Of a stretch of DNA of 48,820 bases, positions 43,721 through 48,820 are shown piece after piece; the stretch's first letter is position 1, and the number at the start of each line of letters is the position of its first letter. The notes beneath the pieces were generated by a model, which was given only the letters and a program-made list of their open reading frames with translations, was not told where the DNA came from and made no database searches. Source of the stretch: Candidatus Nitromaritima sp. SCGC AAA288-L16. Its GTDB lineage: Bacteria; Nitrospinota; Nitrospinia; Nitrospinales; VA-1. A program made the position numbers and the translations under genes. The stretch is taken from the NCBI GenBank assembly GCA_000372225.1, contig AQTY01000014.1, positions 1 through 48,820 of the forward strand, given 5' to 3'.

Positions 43721-44488
43721 ATTTTTGTTCGTGTCCTTGGACCCGAACCTTATAACGCAGCCTATGTAGAACCTTCCCGCCGACCCACTGATGGAAGGTA
43801 TGGAGAAAACCCCAACCGCCTACAACATTATTATCAATATCAGGTAATCTTGAAACCCTCACCTGATGACGCTCAAAATCTCTACCTAGATAGTCTTGTT
43901 GCGTTAGGGATTGATCCTAATAAACACGATATTCGATTTGTAGAAGATGATTGGGAGTCCCCTACCCTAGGTGCTTGGGGATTAGGGTGGGAAGTATGGC
44001 TAGATGGGATGGAAATCACCCAATTTACGTATTTCCAGCAAGTAGGGGGAATCGACCTTTCACCTGTCACCGTGGAATTAACCTACGGCTTAGAACGTAT
44101 CGCCATGTATCTGCAAAATGTTGATAATGTATATGATCTTCAATGGAGCGACGCTATAAAATATGGTGATGTTCACTTAGAAACAGAAAAACAGTTCTCC
44201 CGTTTTAATTTTGAGGCCGCAAACAAAGAGCGGTTTCTTAAATGGTTCGAAATGTATGAAGGTGAAGCATTTGATCTTTTAGAAAAAAACCTCGTTTTAC
44301 CTGCGTATGATTTTACATTGAAATGTTCTCACGCATTCAACCAACTCGATGCTAGGGGTGCCATTAGCGTCACGGAACGCACAGGATACATAGGGCGAGT
44401 CAGGAAACTTGCCCGCCTCTGCGCCCAAGAATACGTCTGCCAACGCAAGGAAATGAACTATCCTTTACTAAAAAAATCTCCTGCCTAG
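43718..44488 (+). CDS. glyQ: Glycine--tRNA ligase alpha subunit, N-terminally truncated
   Basis: From FVRVLGPEPYNAAYVEPSRR onward the protein matches GlyQ to its end, including RPTDGRYGENPNRLQHYYQ, VEDDWESPTLGAWGLGWEVW and QFTYFQQVGG. The usual first 45 or so residues, with TFQ..I..LQ.FW...GC...QPYD.EVGAGT, are missing: the sequence before 43718 belongs to a decarboxylase gene on the other strand. ATG at 43718 or TTG at 43700 are only chance starts. The lost part contains motif-1 and active-site residues, so this copy should not be functional. GlyQ is essential with GlyS, so an intact copy must exist. glyS follows after 182 bases. Confidence 0.9.
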   Translation: MIFVRVLGPEPYNAAYVEPSRRPTDGRYGENPNRLQHYYQYQVILKPSPDDAQNLYLDSLVALGIDPNKHDIRFVEDDWESPTLGAWGLGWEVWLDGMEITQFTYFQQVGGIDLSPVTVELTYGLERIAMYLQNVDNVYDLQWSDAIKYGDVHLETEKQFSRFNFEAANKERFLKWFEMYEGEAFDLLEKNLVLPAYDFTLKCSHAFNQLDARGAISVTERTGYIGRVRKLARLCAQEYVCQRKEMNYPLLKKSPA

Positions 44489-44670
44489 CAAATATTGTCC
44501 AAAAAAAAATTCCGACTTACAATATCAGGGGAAATGGACCCTGCTTTTTTCTTGATAAATAAGCAACTTCAACTATCATCAAGCCTTTATGCCTAGAGTT
44601 GAACGTGTCCAAACTTGGCCTTAATATAGTTTTCATTTATTTTTTCCGATTATTAGATCTTCATTAACTA

Positions 44671-46737
44671 ATGCCAGAACTATTTTTAGAGATTGGAGCA
44701 GAAGAAATTCCGGCTCGTTTCATGAGTCTAGCCTTAAACTATCTTGAAAAAGAAATACCGTCTTTTTTAAAGAAAAATAGGATTCAAGCCAGCGAACCTC
44801 GAGTTATGGGGTCTCCGCGACGCCTAGTAATTTCGTTTGATGAGGTTGACAATCAACAAGAGGATATTGTAGAGACTCACTTCGGACCTAATGTCAAATT
44901 AGCCTATGACGAAAAAGGGACTCCTACCAAATCGGCTCTAGGGTTTGCCCGAGGAAAAGGCATAGATCCGTCTCAACTCTCCCTTGAAAAAACACCCAAG
45001 GGAGAGGTAGTGTGCGCCCGAATAGAAAAAACAGGACAACCCACCGCAACTATTCTAAATAATTTTTTTCCTATTCTCATAAGCAAGATACCATTCCCGA
45101 AAAAAATGCGCTGGGGAAATCGGGAAACCCCGTTCGTTAGGCCCCTCCAGTGGATTGTTGCACTTTTTGAATCAAAACCCCTAAATTTTAGCTATGAAGG
45201 GATACCCTGTACTGACATTTCACGTGGGCACAGATTCATGCATTCTGATTTCTTTAAAGTAAACGGAATGGACGATTACCTTAAATCATGCGAAAAATAT
45301 TTTCTTATGATAGACCCAGTGGTTAGAAAAAAATCTATCGTTGATCAGGTCACGTCGCTTGCTAATGAAGTGGGCGGTGCCGTAGAACTAGATCCAGAGT
45401 TACTTGAAGAGGTCAACTATCTAGTCGAGTACCCTTTTGCGGTCAGAGGGAATTTCGAAAAACAGTTTCTTGAATTACCTCGCGAATTACTTATTACCAC
45501 CATGAAGTACCATCAAAAATATTTTCCCTTAGAAAATAAGGACGGCGACTTATTGCCATATTTTATTACTATTAGCAACGTACAACCCGGACCAGGTGGA
45601 GAAATTCTACGTGGCAATGAACGAGTTCTTCAAGCTAGGCTTCAAGATGCTCGGTTCTTTTTTAATGAAGACCGAAAAAAAAGATTAGAAGACTTTGTGG
45701 TGTTATTAAAGGACGTAACCTTTCAAAAATCTCTCGGAACTTCATATGAGAAAGTAAACCGTATTGTTGCTCTTACTGATTTTTTAGCAACTGAAGTTTG
45801 CCCAGAAAAAATCAAACAAGCTTCTCGGGCTGCCTGGCTTTGTAAGGCGGATCTAGTCACTCAAATGGTGTATGAATTTCCAGAACTACAAGGGGTAATA
45901 GGTGGTTATTACGCTGACCACTCAGGAGAAGACCCTGAAGTTGGTCTAGCCATTAAGGAGCATTACCGGCCCGCTTTTTCTGGAGACTCCCCTCCCTCTA
46001 GCCCCGTAGGATCCATTATTTCTATCGCGGATAAGTTAGACACCATTCTTGGTTGTATAGGGGTGGGGCTCCTTCCGTCTGGCTCAGAAGATCCTTATGG
46101 CTTAAGGCGACACTCCCTAGGTATTATTCAAATCATAATAAGCCAAAATTGGCAAGTTTCACTAGATACGCTAATCCAGAAAGGTATAAACCTGCTTAAG
46201 GATAAGACTAAACTAACTTCTGACGAAATTCACATACATACCCAAGTTTTATTTTCACAACGATACAAAACCATTTTAATCGGCGAGGAGTATCCTTACG
46301 ATGCTATTGATGCGGTATTATCTGCGAACATAGACTCACTAGTGGACGTTAGACAGAAGGTGATTGCATTATCCGATTTAAAAAAACAACCTTATTTTGA
46401 GCCTCTTGCCATAACCTTCCGCCGGGTAGTTAGCATATTAAATGAGGAATCGGATGGTGATATCCAGACATCTTTACTCAGTGAGCCAGCGGAAAAAAAA
46501 CTGTACGATGAGTATAGGCGCGTTAAAGAACCAGTAGAAAATCATCTAAGCAAAAAACAATTCCCCCAGGCTCTGGAAAAAATTGTCGAGATCAAAGAAA
46601 CTGTGGATGAATTCTTTGAACACATTATGGTTATGACCAAGGAAGACGAGCTTAGAAAAAATCGACTTCGTTTGTTAAAGCATATCTCCCTGCTATTTTC
46701 AAATATTGCTAACTTCTCTAAAATCGTGCTCAAATAA
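44671..46737 (+). CDS. glyS: Glycine--tRNA ligase beta subunit
   Basis: This 688-residue protein matches bacterial GlyS in length (about 690). The start MPELFLEIGAEEIPARFM, then GSPRRLVISFDEVD, PFPKKMRWGNRETPFVRPLQ, TTMKYHQKYFPL, and DARFFFNEDRKKRLEDF are standard. The C-terminal part (about 560-688) is the DALR-like anticodon-binding domain. With GlyQ it forms the alpha2beta2 glycyl-tRNA synthetase. It is complete, unlike the truncated glyQ just upstream. Confidence 0.97.
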   Translation: MPELFLEIGAEEIPARFMSLALNYLEKEIPSFLKKNRIQASEPRVMGSPRRLVISFDEVDNQQEDIVETHFGPNVKLAYDEKGTPTKSALGFARGKGIDPSQLSLEKTPKGEVVCARIEKTGQPTATILNNFFPILISKIPFPKKMRWGNRETPFVRPLQWIVALFESKPLNFSYEGIPCTDISRGHRFMHSDFFKVNGMDDYLKSCEKYFLMIDPVVRKKSIVDQVTSLANEVGGAVELDPELLEEVNYLVEYPFAVRGNFEKQFLELPRELLITTMKYHQKYFPLENKDGDLLPYFITISNVQPGPGGEILRGNERVLQARLQDARFFFNEDRKKRLEDFVVLLKDVTFQKSLGTSYEKVNRIVALTDFLATEVCPEKIKQASRAAWLCKADLVTQMVYEFPELQGVIGGYYADHSGEDPEVGLAIKEHYRPAFSGDSPPSSPVGSIISIADKLDTILGCIGVGLLPSGSEDPYGLRRHSLGIIQIIISQNWQVSLDTLIQKGINLLKDKTKLTSDEIHIHTQVLFSQRYKTILIGEEYPYDAIDAVLSANIDSLVDVRQKVIALSDLKKQPYFEPLAITFRRVVSILNEESDGDIQTSLLSEPAEKKLYDEYRRVKEPVENHLSKKQFPQALEKIVEIKETVDEFFEHIMVMTKEDELRKNRLRLLKHISLLFSNIANFSKIVLK

Positions 46738-46982
46738 ATTTTAAAAAACCGGTTGACTAAAGGCTTAACAGTTATCCATAATCTTTAAATTCCTGTTTCA
46801 AGTTATGACAACCAATTGAAACTTACACTTGCTGGATTGTTTCTCCAGAATTTCATTAAGCATCCTAGTACTTTTTCGGGTTTTAAAATTTCTGTTTTCT
46901 AAAAGTTCATTAAAATAAATGCCGCGGAAAAGTCGAATCAAGTATTCCCTTATCCCGCGCAAAGCAATATTGGAGTTTACAT

Positions 46983-47921
46983 ATGAAAATCTCTATTACC
47001 GGGGTGACTGGCTTAGTTGGATCCCATTTAGTTAAATTATTATCTGCTCCTAATGCAGACGGAAGTAAGAATGACATTAAAGCACTTATTCGGGAAGATA
47101 GCATCGTCGACCATTTAAAAACTTATGAGGATGTGGATTATGTTATTGGGGGTCTTGAAGATAAAGAATCTCTCCAACAATTAGTAGAAGGATCAGAAGT
47201 ATTGATTCACCTAGCTCACTTTCCTGGTCCTGCTAAGACTGAGGATGAGTATGTCACAGCTAATGTAAACGGTTCATACGACCTTCTTCAAGCGGCAAAA
47301 ACCTCTAAAGTGAAACAAGTGATTTTTATGAGTGCCTGCGCGGTATTTGGAACGATTCAGCCCTCAGTTGGAGAATCTAATCCACTGGATGAGTCTCATC
47401 CAGTTCAACCTAGTTCACTTTATGGTGCAATAAAATCATCAATTGAATCCTTTTGCTTCTTTTACGCCCGAAATCGTGCCTTTGATATCACTATTCTCCG
47501 CCCGGTGACGATTTATGGTGTACGTCCAGACCTCCCAAAGTCTGAATGGTTTGAGACGGTTGACTTCCTATCTACTAACTATAACGTGGATGTCAAAGGG
47601 AGTACTAAATATGTCTCTATCGACGCTGTGTGTCAGGCAATCACAAAAGTTTTAGGCAACAGTGAAGCCTCGGGAAAAATCTATCACCTGATTGATGGTC
47701 ATATTCACAATCTAGAATTAGGTAGAATGATTTGTGAAGTAGTTGACTCATTTGGAGAAGTTGAAGGTGTAATGGGTGATGAGGGGAAACCTATGTCTAA
47801 TCAGGCGGCCCTCGACCTAGGAGTTGAATTTAAAGGTCTAGAAGGTATTAAGGAATATGTTAAACGTATTCATGAACTGCAAAAAACATTCGGCGGGGAA
47901 CGCAATGTTGAAAATTGGTAA
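46983..47921 (+). CDS. NAD-dependent epimerase/dehydratase (extended SDR)
   Basis: This 312-residue extended SDR has the NAD-binding GVTGLVGSH (7-15), catalytic Tyr147 and Lys151 in LYGAIKS, and an SA-type serine (Ser117) in MSACAVFG. LRPVTIYGVRPD is typical of nucleotide-sugar epimerases, but the C-terminal substrate part (QAALDLGVEFKGLEGIKEYV) is also seen in non-sugar members. The substrate is not known. It is followed after 17 bases by a split decarboxylase, so it may act on a product of that pathway, for example on a phosphonate or sulfonate intermediate or its sugar carrier; that is inference. The 245 bases upstream hold no gene. Confidence 0.82.
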   Translation: MKISITGVTGLVGSHLVKLLSAPNADGSKNDIKALIREDSIVDHLKTYEDVDYVIGGLEDKESLQQLVEGSEVLIHLAHFPGPAKTEDEYVTANVNGSYDLLQAAKTSKVKQVIFMSACAVFGTIQPSVGESNPLDESHPVQPSSLYGAIKSSIESFCFFYARNRAFDITILRPVTIYGVRPDLPKSEWFETVDFLSTNYNVDVKGSTKYVSIDAVCQAITKVLGNSEASGKIYHLIDGHIHNLELGRMICEVVDSFGEVEGVMGDEGKPMSNQAALDLGVEFKGLEGIKEYVKRIHELQKTFGGERNVENW

Positions 47922-47938
47922 ATCCCTAAAAATCCTAC

Positions 47939-48436
47939 ATGTTGTCTTCTAAAGTTTTTTCAGAACTCCTTTCTAAAAAGGGATTTAATTTTTACGCAGG
48001 TGTTCCTTGCTCCCTTCTTTCAGGATTGATTCAGATTGTTGATGATAATCCTGAGACACCTTATTTCCCAGCCGTGAGAGAGGATGCTGCTGTAGGACTT
48101 TGCACAGGTGCCTACCTTGCTGGGAAGCTACCCGTTTTGCTGATGCAAAATTCTGGTTTAGGTTACTGTCTCAACGCTTTTACTTCTTTAAACCTAATTT
48201 ATAAGATCCCTATACTTGTGATCATGAGTTGGCGGGGTGAAGACGGGAACGACGCACCAGAGCACATTATAATGGGAGAAATCAATCAGAAGTTGCTGAA
48301 AACTTCTAGCATGGAGTACTCTGTTCTGTCTTCTGAAAATTATGAGGAATCTCTAAACACTGCTTGCCAAAAAATTAAGGATGGCCTTCCATACACCTTA
48401 CTGGTTGGGAAAGGATATTTTAATGAAGGGCACTGA
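47939..48436 (+). CDS. Sulfopyruvate/phosphonopyruvate decarboxylase-type alpha subunit
   Basis: This 165-residue protein corresponds to the N-terminal (PYR) half of TPP-dependent decarboxylases. Signature FYAGVPCSLLSGL, AVREDAAVGLCTGAYLAGK and VLLMQNSGLGYCLNAFTSLN match both ComD of coenzyme M synthesis and the first half of AepY. SWRGEDGNDAPEHI resembles the phosphonopyruvate enzymes, while separate alpha and beta genes and length are as in ComD/ComE. The following TPP-binding subunit overlaps it by 14 bases. The complex should remove CO2 from a 3-phospho- or 3-sulfo-pyruvate. The rest of the pathway (PepM or sulfolactate genes) would settle which. Confidence 0.82.
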   Translation: MLSSKVFSELLSKKGFNFYAGVPCSLLSGLIQIVDDNPETPYFPAVREDAAVGLCTGAYLAGKLPVLLMQNSGLGYCLNAFTSLNLIYKIPILVIMSWRGEDGNDAPEHIIMGEINQKLLKTSSMEYSVLSSENYEESLNTACQKIKDGLPYTLLVGKGYFNEGH

Positions 48437-48820
48437 GGCTTTTGAAGAAATTATTCCTCTCCTGACAGATGAACCAGTAATCCACGCTAACGGATACATT
48501 TGCCGCGAATCTTTTAATATTAAAGACCGGGAGGAAAACTTCTATATGATCGGATCTATGGGGCTCGCTTCCTCAATCGGACTTGGGGTGGCCATAAATC
48601 GTCCAGATCAAAAAACGATCATTATTGATGGAGACGGGAACGTGCTTATGTCTATGGGAACATTGGCAATGATTGCGGCAGCTGCTCCAAAAAATCTTCT
48701 TCATATTGTTATAGACAACGAAGCCTACGAATCGACAGGAAATCAGAGGTCTCTATCAAACTCGGTATCATTGGAAAAAGTTGCCAAAAGCGCTGGATAC
48801 CTTCAAACAAAAAAGGTCAC
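48423..48820 (+). CDS. Sulfopyruvate/phosphonopyruvate decarboxylase-type beta subunit (partial, runs off right edge)
   Basis: 132 codons are present before the window ends. The start ATG at 48423 overlaps the alpha subunit by 14 bases. The protein has the TPP-binding layout of ComE: FYMIGSMGLASSIGLG (40-55), GDGNVLMSMGT (70-80) and IDNEAYESTGNQ (97-108), which together bind the pyrophosphate via Mg2+. About 55 residues are missing at the C-terminus. The fragment on the minus strand at 43559-43720 encodes a matching 53-residue C-terminus. Paired with the alpha subunit it forms the active decarboxylase; substrate is sulfopyruvate or phosphonopyruvate. Confidence 0.82.
   Translation, partial: MKGTEAFEEIIPLLTDEPVIHANGYICRESFNIKDREENFYMIGSMGLASSIGLGVAINRPDQKTIIIDGDGNVLMSMGTLAMIAAAAPKNLLHIVIDNEAYESTGNQRSLSNSVSLEKVAKSAGYLQTKKV

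Noticed and set aside
43653..43862. 69-codon minus-strand frame across the 43.72 kb junction
   Set aside because: It is out of frame with the decarboxylase fragment and antisense to glyQ.
1..48820. Insertion sequences, prophage genes, CRISPR arrays, integrases or toxin-antitoxin pairs
   Set aside because: I looked on both strands and saw no transposase or integrase motifs, no regularly spaced repeats, and no recognisable toxin-antitoxin pair.

Overview
The window reads as chromosome of a Gram-negative, LPS-making bacterium with moderately AT-rich DNA. Lipid A/Kdo genes (lpxK, two waaA homologues), lptE, an MsbA-like flippase, a LapA/LapB-type protein, a DksA/TraR-type protein, nagZ, a flagellar FlaG-type protein and a type IV prepilin-like protein support this. 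The gene set would fit a marine Nitrospinota or a deep-branching 'deltaproteobacterial' lineage, but that is inference and no marker here settles it. Nearly all of the window is ordinary housekeeping DNA. I see no insertion sequence, prophage or CRISPR array.

Layout. 1-2.5 kb: a fatty-acid-synthase-like cassette (+) made of the C-terminus of a phytoene-desaturase-type FAD oxidoreductase, a FabG-like SDR, a FabZ-like dehydratase and a divergent FabI-like reductase. 2.5-6.6 kb: the translation operon thrS-infC-rpmI-rplT-pheS (-), with no pheT after pheS and an AUU start on infC. 6.8 kb: tRNA-Val(GAC) with a clear sigma70-type promoter. 7-11.4 kb: an ICMT-like methyltransferase and lpxK (-), diverging from a tandem pair of Kdo-transferase genes (+). 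11.4-17.4 kb: a Na+/solute symporter (-), leuS-lptE-holA (+) and rpsT (-). 17.5-25.9 kb (all -): a small TPR lipoprotein, an MTA/purine-nucleoside phosphorylase, a gamma-carbonic-anhydrase-like protein, an acyltransferase with an SGNH-hydrolase-like partner, ftsK, nadB and a prepilin. 26.2-29.1 kb (+): nadD-rsfS-dksA-like and a LapA-LapB fusion. 29.1-32.7 kb (-): a degenerate ADP-ribosylglycohydrolase-like protein, a metallo-beta-lactamase-fold protein that may start at AUU, and aroB. 33.0-42.6 kb: miaB, two unknown proteins, a stand-alone ketosynthase, nagZ, a GT-C-type membrane protein and an MsbA-like ABC transporter. 43.0-48.8 kb: FlaG-like, glyQ-glyS, an NAD-dependent epimerase and a split sulfopyruvate/phosphonopyruvate-type decarboxylase running off the right edge.

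The most striking anomaly is at about 43.72 kb. The last 53 codons of a ComE-like decarboxylase beta subunit lie on the minus strand and butt directly onto a glyQ that lacks about 45 N-terminal residues. The beta-subunit gene that leaves the right edge of the window lacks just such a C-terminus. This is the signature of an inverted junction: either a real inversion/partial duplication or, more likely because glyQ is essential, an amplification or assembly chimera. Other points worth a second look are the variant catalytic residues in the FabI-like, ADP-ribosylglycohydrolase-like and MTAP-like proteins, the tandem WaaA pair, the LapA-LapB fusion, the two AUU starts, and -10 boxes placed so close to start codons that leaderless mRNAs are likely.
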